NCBI RefSeq assembly: GCF_900182645.1
Contig: NZ_FXTA01000002.1
Location: 682,001 to 746,000 of the forward strand
DNA length: 64,000 nt
Origin: Flavobacterium resistens
Lineage (GTDB): Bacteria > Bacteroidota > Bacteroidia > Flavobacteriales > Flavobacteriaceae
Reading direction: 5' to 3'
Shown here: positions 55,510 to 63,635 of the stretch, in pieces
Numbering within the stretch: position 1 is the stretch's first letter
Layout: every line of letters begins with the position of its first letter
Made by a program: the position numbers and the translations under genes
Notes under the pieces: generated by a model
What the model saw: only the letters and a program-made list of their open reading frames with translations
Told to the model about the DNA's origin: nothing
Databases searched by the model: none

Positions 55510-56106
55510 TTATCGATATACTTTTCGGTTTATAATCTTCAATTCGCCTTTTTTTTCCAAATTTTTTATTGTTCTGATTACCGTTTCAACACGCAGTCCG
55601 GTCAAATCTCCAATTTGTTGACGGGTAAAATTGATGAGGTAGCCATTTGCATCTTTTTTGAAATTGAAATAAGCAATTCCGTGATCGATTAATTTTAAAA
55701 CTCGATGTTCTGGCTCCTGCGTTGAAATCTCGGCAGCCATAACGGATTTATAGTACAATCGCTGTGCTAAATTCTCAATGATTTTAATGCTGATTTTTGG
55801 GTTTTCTTCCAGCAGTTTCATAAAGTTTGATTTTGGAAGAAGAAGAATTTCGCTGTTATCAACCGCAATTGCATTTGCAGGATATTTTTGGTTTAAAAAC
55901 AAAGGAGGTTCGCCAAAAGATTGTTCTTTGTAAAATATTCCCTGAATAAATTCGCGACCTTCATCATTATAATTGCTCATTTTGACTTCGCCAGAAAGAA
56001 CCTGATAATAATTTGCAGGAAAAATTCCTTCTTCAAAAATAATTTCATTTTTGTCGAAAGACTTCTTTACAACGCCATATTTTTCTAATAATTCAGGAGC
56101 AATCAT
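55510..56106 (-). CDS. Crp/Fnr family transcriptional regulator
   Basis: The 198-residue protein has an N-terminal cyclic-nucleotide-binding-like domain (about 15-115, EIIFEEGIFPANYYQVLSGE) and a C-terminal HTH (FTRQQIGDLTGLRVETVIRT). No cysteine cluster for an Fnr iron-sulfur centre is visible. It is upstream of the membrane protein and globin genes with 82 bp between, so it is a probable regulator of them. Ligand unknown. Confidence 0.9.
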   Translation of the reverse strand: MIAPELLEKYGVVKKSFDKNEIIFEEGIFPANYYQVLSGEVKMSNYNDEGREFIQGIFYKEQSFGEPPLFLNQKYPANAIAVDNSEILLLPKSNFMKLLEENPKISIKIIENLAQRLYYKSVMAAEISTQEPEHRVLKLIDHGIAYFNFKKDANGYLINFTRQQIGDLTGLRVETVIRTIKNLEKKGELKIINRKVYR

Positions 56107-56200
56107 ACATTTGTTTCATTGGTTATCAAAAGCAGCTATACAAATATAATTTATTCAAAATAGTTCTTCTACATTAAAAACTTTTACTTTTACGGCCATT

Positions 56201-56929
56201 ATGCAGCAAAGAATATTTAATATCCATCAACAGATTTTAGAAGCCAAAAAAGAGGGCCGCAAATTGCTGGCAGTTCTTTTAGATCCTGATAAAATTGTTT
56301 TGGAAAACTTGGATCATTTAATTGATAAAATAAATCAGTCTCCAGCTACACATATTTTTGTTGGCGGCAGTATTGTGCAAGCTACAATTTTAGAAGATCT
56401 GATTGCCCAGTTAAAACAAAAAACAAAACTTCCGGTTGTTATATTTCCAGGCGATCCGTCGCAGATTTCACCTCAAGCCGATGCTATTTTATTTCTATCA
56501 TTACTATCAGGCAGAAATCCGGATTATTTGATTGAATATCAGGTTCAGGCGGCGCCAATTCTGAAAAAAACAAATCTTGAAGTAATTTCTACAGGCTATA
56601 TTTTGATCGAAAGCGGGAATGAAACTGCGGTTGCACGTGTTAGTAAAACAAAACCGCTTAACCGTGAAAATTTCGATTTGGTTCTGGCTACTGCACAAGC
56701 GGGTGAAATGCTAGGAAATAAATTAGTGTATTTAGAAGCCGGAAGCGGCGCTAAAAATGCAGTTCCTCTGAAAATGATACAGTTAATTGCGCAAAATATA
56801 GAAATTCCTATAATTGTTGGCGGAGGAATTGTAGATTTGCACGGAATTCAAAATGCGTATAAAGCTGGCGCTGATTTAGTAGTTATTGGAACTGCTTTTG
56901 AAAACGACAGCCACTTTTTTGAATCATAA
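56201..56929 (+). CDS. Geranylgeranylglyceryl phosphate synthase family protein
   Basis: The 242-residue TIM-barrel enzyme belongs to the GGGPS/PcrB family. Typical segments are LAVLLDPDKIVLENLDHLID, THIFVGGSIVQAT, the phosphate loop FPGDPSQISPQADAILFLSL, YLEAGSGAKN and PIIVGGGIVDLHGIQNAYKA. Archaeal members make the ether lipid precursor; bacterial ones make heptaprenylglyceryl phosphate or related ethers. Which prenyl donor is used here cannot be read. The next gene (pnuC-type) starts 22 bp after its stop. Confidence 0.88.
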   Translation: MQQRIFNIHQQILEAKKEGRKLLAVLLDPDKIVLENLDHLIDKINQSPATHIFVGGSIVQATILEDLIAQLKQKTKLPVVIFPGDPSQISPQADAILFLSLLSGRNPDYLIEYQVQAAPILKKTNLEVISTGYILIESGNETAVARVSKTKPLNRENFDLVLATAQAGEMLGNKLVYLEAGSGAKNAVPLKMIQLIAQNIEIPIIVGGGIVDLHGIQNAYKAGADLVVIGTAFENDSHFFES

Positions 56930-56951
56930 AAACCAAAAACAGTTTAACCAA

Positions 56952-57575
56952 ATGATAGATTTTTTTTTCGAAAATTATAAGAATGCTCCACTATGGCATA
57001 TTATTTTAGAATTTTTAGTTTTTGTCTGCGGGATTTTAAGCGTTTGGTTTGCTAAAAAAGAAAATATCTGGGTGTATCCAACAGGACTTATCGCAACAGT
57101 AATTTCGGTGTATTTGCTATACATTGCGGGTTATATTGGCGATATGATTATCAATGGTTATTTCTCCATTATGAGTATTTATGGTTGGTATGTATGGGCG
57201 CGTGGCGGCTCCGTTGAGGATAATTTACCTATAACTCGTACAAGTTTTAATGAAAAAATAATCGGAATCGTACTATTTATTGTAACCGTTTTTGTAGTTT
57301 TCGGCATTTATAAATATTTTGACTATACAATCAATCCAGACAATTATGTCGATATGATTTCGTCGGGAATATTTTTTGCGGGAATGTGGTACATGGCCAG
57401 GAAAAAAATCGAAAACTGGACACTTTGGATTATTGGCGATATAATTGTTGTGCCTCTTTATGCTTATCGCGGCTTAGGGATGCTGTCACTTCAATATTTA
57501 ATTTTTACAATTTTGGCTATTTCAGCTTATTTAGAATGGAGAAAAATCTTAGACAGCAAAAAACAACTATCATAA
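56952..57575 (+). CDS. pnuC: PnuC-type vitamin transporter
   Basis: The 207-residue membrane protein has about seven helices and PnuC features (IYGWYVWARGG, GIFFAGMWYMARKKIENWTL, IIGDIIVVPLYAYRGLGMLS). PnuC proteins carry nicotinamide riboside by facilitated diffusion; the related PnuT group carries thiamine. The ATG at 56952 is used because the longer frame from 56886 overlaps the preceding gene and adds a non-family segment. The kinase-like gene downstream overlaps by 40 bp. The TPP riboswitch two genes later leaves thiamine transport possible. Confidence 0.88.
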   Translation: MIDFFFENYKNAPLWHIILEFLVFVCGILSVWFAKKENIWVYPTGLIATVISVYLLYIAGYIGDMIINGYFSIMSIYGWYVWARGGSVEDNLPITRTSFNEKIIGIVLFIVTVFVVFGIYKYFDYTINPDNYVDMISSGIFFAGMWYMARKKIENWTLWIIGDIIVVPLYAYRGLGMLSLQYLIFTILAISAYLEWRKILDSKKQLS

Positions 57576-59650
57576 AAATTGCTTTGTTTGGGCCTGAAAG
57601 TACAGGAAAAACAACTTTAGCAAAACAACTTGCAGAATATTACGAAACCGAATGGGTTCCTGAGTTTGCACGCGACTATTTACAAGAAAAATGGGAGGAA
57701 AATCAGCACATTTGCGTGGCCGATGATATGATGCCTATTGCATACGGACAAACCGCTTTGGAAAATGAAAAACTTTCTCAGGCAAAAAAATATTTGTTCT
57801 GCGATACGAATTTGATGGTGACCAAAGTTTTCTCTGAAATGTATTATGGTTTCTGTGATCCGCTTTTAAATGAAGCAGCACTGGAACACGAATATGATCT
57901 GTTTTTCCTGACCGATATTGATGTTCCATGGGAAAAAGATGATATTAGAGATACACCAGACGGAAGAGAAACTGTTTTTTCTGTTTTTAAACAAAGTTTG
58001 ATACAAACAAAAAAGCCCTTTATAATTCTTTCAGGAAATAAAGAAAGTCGCTTAGCAAAAGCAACTTCAATTATTGAAGAGCTTACTATTGCTAAAGAAC
58101 GTGGTTTTTCGTCAGAAGATTTTGTGCAACTTTATGAGCAAGGAATTTCTATTGAAAGTGTTTTGAAACAACTAAAAATTTTCAAAAGAGGAATTACAAA
58201 AAGCAATTTAATAAGTCCGGCAACAACAGAAAATGGGATTTTGGCTTTTTCAGAAATTGAATTTGAAGAGAAAGCAGCCTATTTTGACGCTCAAAAAGAA
58301 AATCTGAAAATTAAAAAATTTGTTCCCGCTTCTGGAGCTGCAACAAGAATGTTTAAGTTTTTAAGAGCCTTTTTGAATGACTTTGATATTGAAAAAGAAA
58401 CAATAAACGCTTATATAAACAGACAAAAGGACAAAGAACTTTCGATTTTTATAGTTGGAATGGACAAGTTTCCTTTTTTTAAGGCAGTTGATAAAAAGCT
58501 GAGATCAATTTATCCTGATTTTGAAAATTTAGAGCAAGACTACAAGAATTATTATTTCATAAAAACGTTGCTTTCACAGGATTATTTTGCGTTCGCAGAT
58601 AAGCCAAAAGCAGTATTGCCTTTTCATAAATATAAAGATCATATCGCAAATCCGATTGAAGAACATTTGAACGAATGTGTACATTATGCATCTTCAAATC
58701 AAGTTTCGAACCTTCATTTCACGGTAACTGAGGCGCATCAGGAATTATTTGAAAAAGAAATTGAGGTTCTTAAAGAAAAAGTAGAGAAGGCTTCTGGAAT
58801 TCAGATAAATATTGGTTATTCATATCAAAATGCAAGCACTGATTCGATTGCGGTTGATACAAAAAACAGATTGGTAAGAGATAAAAATGAAGCCTTGGTT
58901 TTCAGGCCAGGCGGACATGGTGCGTTAATTGAGAATTTAAGCACATTAGAAGCAGATGTTATTTTTATTAAAAATATTGACAATGTGATTCAGAATCATA
59001 TTGACAAAATTACTTTGTATAAAAAAGCGCTGGCGGGAATTTTGATTGAAGCACAACAAAAGGTTTTTGGCTATTTGAATGCGATTGATGCGCAAAAAAT
59101 AGGAGAAAAAGAATTAAATGAAATAGTTCTTTTTCTGACTAAAGAGTTAAATATCGAAATCTCAAGTGATTTCAATATGTTTACTTTTGAGAATAAAATC
59201 AACAAAGTAAAAGAACTTTTAAATCGCCCGATCAGAGTTTGTGGGATGGTGAAAAATGAAGGAGAACCAGGTGGAGGACCGTTTTGGGTTATGAGCAATA
59301 AAGGAATAAAATCACTTCAGATTGTTGAAACTTCTCAAGTTGATTTATCGGATAAAAAACAGGCTAAGATTTTAGCTGAATCGACACACTTTAATCCAGT
59401 AGATTTAGTTTGCGGAATTAGAAATTATAAAAATCAAAAATTTGATTTACAGCAGTTTGTAGATCATAAAGCAGGTTTTATAGTTGAGAAAAGTGTTGAA
59501 GGCAAAACGGTAAAGAATTACGAACTTCCAGGTTTGTGGAATGGCTCAATGGCACATTGGTTAACTATTTTTGTTGCTGTTCCGTTAATAACTTTTAATC
59601 CGGTGAAAACGGTAAACGATTTATTAAAAGCACCACATCAGCCACAATAA
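57536..59650 (+). CDS. NadR-like kinase domain fused to a DUF4301-like domain
   Basis: The 704-residue protein starts at ATG 57536 (MEKNLRQQKT). Residues about 14-190 resemble the ribosylnicotinamide kinase domain of NadR: Walker A GPESTGKTTLAKQLAEYY, WVPEFARDYLQE, and FLTDIDVPWEKDDIRDTPDG. Residues about 195-704 resemble DUF4301, with a nucleotidyltransferase-like start KKFVPASGAATRMFKFL and HGALIENLSTLEADVIFIKN. As I recall, these are separate genes in related genomes. No stop, ATG or coding gap separates them here. The overlap with the pnuC-type gene supports shared salvage. The role of the second part is unknown. Confidence 0.82.
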   Translation: MEKNLRQQKTTIIKIALFGPESTGKTTLAKQLAEYYETEWVPEFARDYLQEKWEENQHICVADDMMPIAYGQTALENEKLSQAKKYLFCDTNLMVTKVFSEMYYGFCDPLLNEAALEHEYDLFFLTDIDVPWEKDDIRDTPDGRETVFSVFKQSLIQTKKPFIILSGNKESRLAKATSIIEELTIAKERGFSSEDFVQLYEQGISIESVLKQLKIFKRGITKSNLISPATTENGILAFSEIEFEEKAAYFDAQKENLKIKKFVPASGAATRMFKFLRAFLNDFDIEKETINAYINRQKDKELSIFIVGMDKFPFFKAVDKKLRSIYPDFENLEQDYKNYYFIKTLLSQDYFAFADKPKAVLPFHKYKDHIANPIEEHLNECVHYASSNQVSNLHFTVTEAHQELFEKEIEVLKEKVEKASGIQINIGYSYQNASTDSIAVDTKNRLVRDKNEALVFRPGGHGALIENLSTLEADVIFIKNIDNVIQNHIDKITLYKKALAGILIEAQQKVFGYLNAIDAQKIGEKELNEIVLFLTKELNIEISSDFNMFTFENKINKVKELLNRPIRVCGMVKNEGEPGGGPFWVMSNKGIKSLQIVETSQVDLSDKKQAKILAESTHFNPVDLVCGIRNYKNQKFDLQQFVDHKAGFIVEKSVEGKTVKNYELPGLWNGSMAHWLTIFVAVPLITFNPVKTVNDLLKAPHQPQ

Positions 59651-60054
59651 TGGATATTGATAAAATTATATCAGAATTAAGTTTTAAAGCCGTTCGCAGC
59701 AGTGGAGCTGGCGGACAAAACGTGAACAAAGTATCATCAAAAGTAGTTTTGTCTTTTGATTTGAATGCTTCACAAGCTTTGTCTGATGAAGAAAAACTGC
59801 TTTTGCAAACTAATATTACAGCACGTTTAACTTCTGAAAATATCTTAATTTTAAATTGTGATGAAGATCGAAGCCAGCTTAAAAACAAAGATATTGTTAC
59901 AAAACGTTTTTTGGAAATCATAAAAAAAGGATTGTTTGTTCCGAAAGTTCGTAAAGCTACAAAAGTTCCTAAATCTGTAATTAAGAAAAGAATTAAGGAC
60001 AAGAAGAATGTTTCTGAAATAAAACAATCGAGAAGAAAACCAAACTTAGATTAA
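59650..60054 (+). CDS. arfB: Peptidyl-tRNA hydrolase ArfB
   Basis: The 134-residue protein is of the ArfB (YaeJ) type, which rescues stalled ribosomes. It has the GGQ motif in SSGAGGQNVNKVSSK near residues 17-31 and the positively charged C-terminal tail (KSVIKKRIKDKKNVSEIKQS) that enters the empty mRNA channel. Its ATG overlaps the stop of the preceding gene by one base (TAATG). Confidence 0.92.
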   Translation: MDIDKIISELSFKAVRSSGAGGQNVNKVSSKVVLSFDLNASQALSDEEKLLLQTNITARLTSENILILNCDEDRSQLKNKDIVTKRFLEIIKKGLFVPKVRKATKVPKSVIKKRIKDKKNVSEIKQSRRKPNLD

Positions 60055-60100
60055 ATTCCAAATTCCAAAAAGTCATTTTGATTTCTGGAATTTGGAATTT
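60053..60100 (+). terminator. Terminator after arfB
   Basis: AAATTCCAAATTCCA pairs with TGGAATTTGGAATTT over an 18-nt loop, ahead of a T run. It is the same stem as after gldJ. Confidence 0.85.
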
Positions 60101-60106
60101 GTTTTT

Positions 60107-60136
60107 TTGGAGTTTGATTTTTTAACATTACATTTG
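60107..60136 (+). promoter_or_regulatory. Predicted promoter of the TPP-controlled receptor
   Basis: TTG at 60107-60109, 19-bp spacer, TACATTTG at 60129-60136, as in rplU. The riboswitch would begin right at the transcript start. Confidence 0.65.
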
Positions 60137-60139
60137 CAT

Positions 60140-60224
60140 TGTCTCAAAGGGGTGCTCTAAATAACGAGCTGAGATCATACCCAAAGAACCTGAGCGAGTA
60201 ATGTTGCTAAGGGAAAAAACGACA
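60140..60224 (+). ncRNA. TPP riboswitch (THI element)
   Basis: The conserved core is present: GGGGTGCTC (60149-60157), GAGCTGAGATCATACCC (60166-60182), GAACCTGA (60186-60193) and the TAATGTTGC...AAGGGA closing part. Outer pairing TGTC (60140-60143) with GACA (60221-60224) can form helix P1. A CCCCTTT word downstream (60288-60294) can pair with AAAGGGG at 60146-60152 and may be part of the switch. Confidence 0.93.
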
Positions 60225-60373
60225 CTATCAAGCGTGCACACTTTATTTTGTCGTGAAACAATTTATTAATTTAACAAAGAATAATTCCCCCTTTTATTCG
60301 TAATTTTTTACGAATGAAAACTATTTTTAAAGGTACTGAGGTACTAAGTTACAAAGGTTCTAAGGTTCAAAAA

Positions 60374-62476
60374 ATGAGCAGAACCAAATCTATTTTCTTT
60401 CTTCTTTCTTCTGGTTTCTTCACACTATTTTCTTTCGCGCAAGAACAGGATTCTACTAAAGTTAATCAGCTTGATGATGTTTTGGTTTCTGCGGTTCGTG
60501 TGACTTCAAAAACTCCGGTTACTTTTAGTAACATGGATAAAAAAGAAATCAAATTCAGAAATCTGGGACAAGATATTCCTACTTTGATGAATTATCTTCC
60601 TTCGGTAGTTACAACTTCTGATGCTGGAAACGGAATTGGTTATAGTGGAATCAGAGTCCGCGGAAGCGATGCAACTCGTGTGAATGTTACAATCAACGGA
60701 ATTCCGTATAATGATGCCGAAAGCCAAGGAACTTTCTGGGTAAATATGCCCGATTTTGCTTCTTCTGTAGAAAGTCTGCAATTGCAAAGAGGAGTAGGAA
60801 CTTCAACAAATGGTTCTGGAGCTTTTGGAGCAAGTTTAAACATGTTGACGGATAACTACGCTTCAAAAGCTAATGGAGAAATTTCAAGTTCTTTTGGAAG
60901 TTTTAATTCTCAGAAAAACACAGTAAAATTCAGTACAGGTTTGCTAAACGATCATTTTGAATTGGCTGGACGTTTGTCTAGAATTAAATCTGACGGTTAT
61001 ATAGACAGAGCAAGTTCTGATTTGAAATCGTATTTTCTTCAAGGAACTTATGTTGGAAAAACAACATTGATTAAAGCTTTGGTTTTTGGCGGAACTGAAA
61101 AAACATATCAATCCTGGAACGGAATCGACGGTGAAACTATGAACGAAAACCGTACTTTCAACTCAGCAGGAATGTATACAGATGAATCTGGAAATGTTCG
61201 TTTTTACGACAATGAAACCGATAATTATCAGCAAGACCATTATCAGCTGCATTGGAGTGAATCATTTTCGGATAAATGGAGCAGCAATTTGGCTGTTCAT
61301 TATACAAAAGGAAAAGGTTACTACGAAAATTATAAGGAAGATGCCGATATGGCCGATTATAATTTAAATCCAGTTGGAGCAGTTACAACGACAGATTTGG
61401 TGCGTCAAAAATGGTTAGATAATGATTTTTACGGAACTACTTTTTCTGTAAAATATAAAGATGAAAAACTGGATGTTATTTTTGGAGGAGGCTGGAATAA
61501 ATACGAAGGAGATCATTATGGAAAAGTGATTTGGGCGAGATATGCTTCAAACTCAGAATTGGGAGATCATTATTATGATGATTTTTCGACAAAAACAGAC
61601 GGAAATATTTTCGCGAAAGCCAATTATCAATTCACTGAAAAATTAAGTTTTTATGGCGATTTGCAATATAGAAATGTAAAGTATAAAGCGAATTCATATG
61701 AAACTGGAGTTGTTGATGATAATTTCAATTTCTTTAATCCAAAAGCTGGTTTGAACTACGCAATCAATCAAAAAAATACTTTGTACTTTTCGTATGCACG
61801 CGCTAACCGCGAACCAAACAGAACCGATTATGAAGGTGGAAATGTAAAACCAGAAAAATTAAATGATTTTGAATTAGGTTGGAGATTTAACTCAGAGAAT
61901 TTTCAGTTGAATTCTAATTTCTATTATATGGCATATAAAGATCAGCTTATTTTGACGGGAACATTAGATGATGTTGGAGCGCCAATTCGTTCTAATACAG
62001 ACAAAAGTTACCGTTTAGGATTTGAATTTGATGCTACAATTAAACTTTCGGAACAATTTATTCTTCGACCAAACTTTACTTTAAGCAGTAATAAAAATGT
62101 TGATTTGGCTGTTGAAGGTCAAAATTACGGAACAACTAAAATTGCTTATTCACCAGAAGTTATTGCCGGAAATATAATTGTTTACAGTCCGATTCAAAAT
62201 CTGCATATTTCATTATTACAGAAATATGTTGGAGAACAATACATGAATAATATTGAATTGCCATCAGCAAAACTGGCAGATTATTTTGTAAACGATTTGA
62301 ATGTTTCGTATGAAATTAAGCCAAAATCGGTTTTCAAATCGATTATGATTACAGGTATGGTAAATAATATTTTGGATAAGAAATATGTTTCAAACGGATA
62401 CATGTGGGATGTTTATCCGTATTACTATCCGCAGGCAGGAATTAATTTCTTAGCCGGATTGACTTTGAAATTCTAA
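60374..62476 (+). CDS. TonB-dependent receptor, probable thiamine uptake
   Basis: The 700-residue outer-membrane receptor has a signal peptide (FFTLFSFAQ), a plug domain (about 45-155, LGQDIPTLMNYLPSVVTTSD, GYSGIRVRGSDATRVNVTIN) and a barrel ending FLAGLTLKF. It lacks the SusC N-terminal domain. Control by a TPP riboswitch suggests import of thiamine or a precursor, as predicted for Bacteroidetes receptors of this kind. The ATG at 60374 is chosen because it gives a standard signal peptide; the longer frame from 60314 translates a low-complexity repeat. Confidence 0.88.
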   Translation: MSRTKSIFFLLSSGFFTLFSFAQEQDSTKVNQLDDVLVSAVRVTSKTPVTFSNMDKKEIKFRNLGQDIPTLMNYLPSVVTTSDAGNGIGYSGIRVRGSDATRVNVTINGIPYNDAESQGTFWVNMPDFASSVESLQLQRGVGTSTNGSGAFGASLNMLTDNYASKANGEISSSFGSFNSQKNTVKFSTGLLNDHFELAGRLSRIKSDGYIDRASSDLKSYFLQGTYVGKTTLIKALVFGGTEKTYQSWNGIDGETMNENRTFNSAGMYTDESGNVRFYDNETDNYQQDHYQLHWSESFSDKWSSNLAVHYTKGKGYYENYKEDADMADYNLNPVGAVTTTDLVRQKWLDNDFYGTTFSVKYKDEKLDVIFGGGWNKYEGDHYGKVIWARYASNSELGDHYYDDFSTKTDGNIFAKANYQFTEKLSFYGDLQYRNVKYKANSYETGVVDDNFNFFNPKAGLNYAINQKNTLYFSYARANREPNRTDYEGGNVKPEKLNDFELGWRFNSENFQLNSNFYYMAYKDQLILTGTLDDVGAPIRSNTDKSYRLGFEFDATIKLSEQFILRPNFTLSSNKNVDLAVEGQNYGTTKIAYSPEVIAGNIIVYSPIQNLHISLLQKYVGEQYMNNIELPSAKLADYFVNDLNVSYEIKPKSVFKSIMITGMVNNILDKKYVSNGYMWDVYPYYYPQAGINFLAGLTLKF

Positions 62477-62482
62477 AAAAAG

Positions 62483-62515
62483 AAAAAGCCTGAAATTTAA
62501 TTTTCAGGCTTTTTT
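62483..62515. terminator. Bidirectional terminator
   Basis: AAAAAGCCTGAAA pairs with TTTCAGGCTTTTT over 6 nt, between the convergent receptor and Rieske-like genes. Confidence 0.88.
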
Positions 62516-62518
62516 ATT

Positions 62519-62932
62519 TTAATTATATACATGAATCACAGATCCTACAACTTCGACTTTATATTGTTTAAGAGGATATTCTTTTGAACCAAGTCCTGTA
62601 AATAAGCTGTATTGTACTTTGTCACAAGAGCAAACTGCATATATGCCGTCAATTGTCATTGCGGCACAAGAATTAATTTCCTGATTTGGACACGCAGCAT
62701 CAAAAGCATTATAAGAGTTTCCAGCATTAAAAATGATAATCCCTTTTGCTCCAAAATTTGGAACAATCACTCCATTACTTACAAATTTAAGGTTTGAATA
62801 TGCAGGCAAATTCATATCTACAGACAAATTAACAGAGTAATTAGGAATGTAAGGGTTTTTATTGCTGCGTTGACTGTCGCTACAAGCAGAAAGTGCACAA
62901 ACAAAGACGATTAAGAGCCAGATTTTTTTCAT
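62519..62932 (-). CDS. Degenerate Rieske-like lipoprotein
   Basis: The 137-residue lipoprotein (VCALSACSDSQ, Cys17) has a Rieske-type beta fold: FDAACPNQEINSCAAMTIDG and YAVCSCDKVQYSLFTGLG. True Rieske proteins bind [2Fe-2S] with CxH and CxxH; here the His positions are Asn and Asp/Lys, so normal cluster binding seems lost. Extra Cys residues are present. Role unknown. It is convergent with the TonB-dependent receptor. Confidence 0.72.
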   Translation of the reverse strand: MKKIWLLIVFVCALSACSDSQRSNKNPYIPNYSVNLSVDMNLPAYSNLKFVSNGVIVPNFGAKGIIIFNAGNSYNAFDAACPNQEINSCAAMTIDGIYAVCSCDKVQYSLFTGLGSKEYPLKQYKVEVVGSVIHVYN

Positions 62933-63024
62933 TCTTTTAGTAAGGATTAATGAAACAAAAATAAAATATTTAGTTTTGATTTTTATATGATTAACATATA
63001 ATTATGTTCTATTAAAAATAATAG

Positions 63025-63032
63025 TATATTTG
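63025..63032 (+). promoter_or_regulatory. Predicted -7 box for greA
   Basis: TATATTTG fits TAnnTTTG exactly. It would put the transcript start just before the leader hairpin. No clear TTG at -33. Confidence 0.5.
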
Positions 63033-63040
63033 TAATACAA

Positions 63041-63066
63041 AATCCCGTCCCGATGGGATTTTTTGT
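63041..63066 (+). promoter_or_regulatory. Terminator-like hairpin in the greA leader
   Basis: AATCCC pairs with GGGATT around CGTCCCGAT, followed by TTTTTG, about 22 bp before the greA start and only a few bases after the likely transcript start. Confidence 0.6.
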
Positions 63067-63087
63067 ATTTATATAAACGATGAAGTT

Positions 63088-63564
63088 ATGAGTAAAGTAT
63101 CTTATTATACAGCAGAAGGATTAAAAAAGTTGAAAGATGAATTGGAGCATTTAAAAAGTGTAATGCGTCCAAAGGCATCTCAAGATATAGCAGAGGCGAG
63201 AGATAAAGGTGATTTATCTGAGAATGCAGAATATGATGCAGCAAAAGAAGCACAGGGTTTATTAGAAATGAGAATTGCTAAGCTGGAAGAAGTGTATTCT
63301 AATGCAAGATTAATTGACGAATCACAATTGGATGTTTCGAAAGCATTGGTTTTATCTAATGTAAAAATTAAAAACCAAAGCAACGGAATGGAAATGAAAT
63401 ATACACTTGTTGCTGAAAGTGAAGCCGACTTGAAAACTGGAAAAATCTCAGTGACTTCTCCTATTGGAAAAGGCTTACTAGGAAAATCTGTTGGAGAAGT
63501 AGCCGAAATTACAGTTCCAAATGGTGTTTTGAAATTTGAAATTCTTGAAATTTCAAGAGACTAA
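63088..63564 (+). CDS. greA: Transcription elongation factor GreA
   Basis: The 158-residue protein rescues backtracked RNA polymerase by stimulating transcript cleavage. It has the N-terminal coiled coil with the acidic tip (DKGDLSENAEYDAAKEAQG, near residues 41-59) and the C-terminal FKBP-like domain (SPIGKGLLGKSVGEVAEITV). Length is standard. It is preceded by a terminator-like leader hairpin and followed by a palindrome before the HIT-family gene. Confidence 0.97.
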   Translation: MSKVSYYTAEGLKKLKDELEHLKSVMRPKASQDIAEARDKGDLSENAEYDAAKEAQGLLEMRIAKLEEVYSNARLIDESQLDVSKALVLSNVKIKNQSNGMEMKYTLVAESEADLKTGKISVTSPIGKGLLGKSVGEVAEITVPNGVLKFEILEISRD

Positions 63565-63574
63565 ATATTTTAGT

Positions 63575-63626
63575 TTAATCGTTTAACTGTTTAATCGGTT
63601 AAACGAATAAACAGTTAAACGATTAA
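63575..63626. repeat. Perfect 19-bp inverted repeat after greA
   Basis: TTAATCGTTTAACTGTTTA (63575-63593) has an exact complement at 63608-63626 with a 14-bp loop that itself repeats GTTAAACG. Possible terminator. Confidence 0.8.
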
Positions 63627-63635
63627 CCCGAAAAA

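Noticed and set aside
57386..57535. Upstream start for the kinase-DUF4301 protein
   Set aside because: These 50 residues are an out-of-frame reading of the pnuC-type gene; the ATG at 57536 directly precedes the P-loop domain.
60314..60373. Upstream start for the TonB-dependent receptor
   Set aside because: The extra 20 residues translate a low-complexity repeat and would bury the signal peptide.
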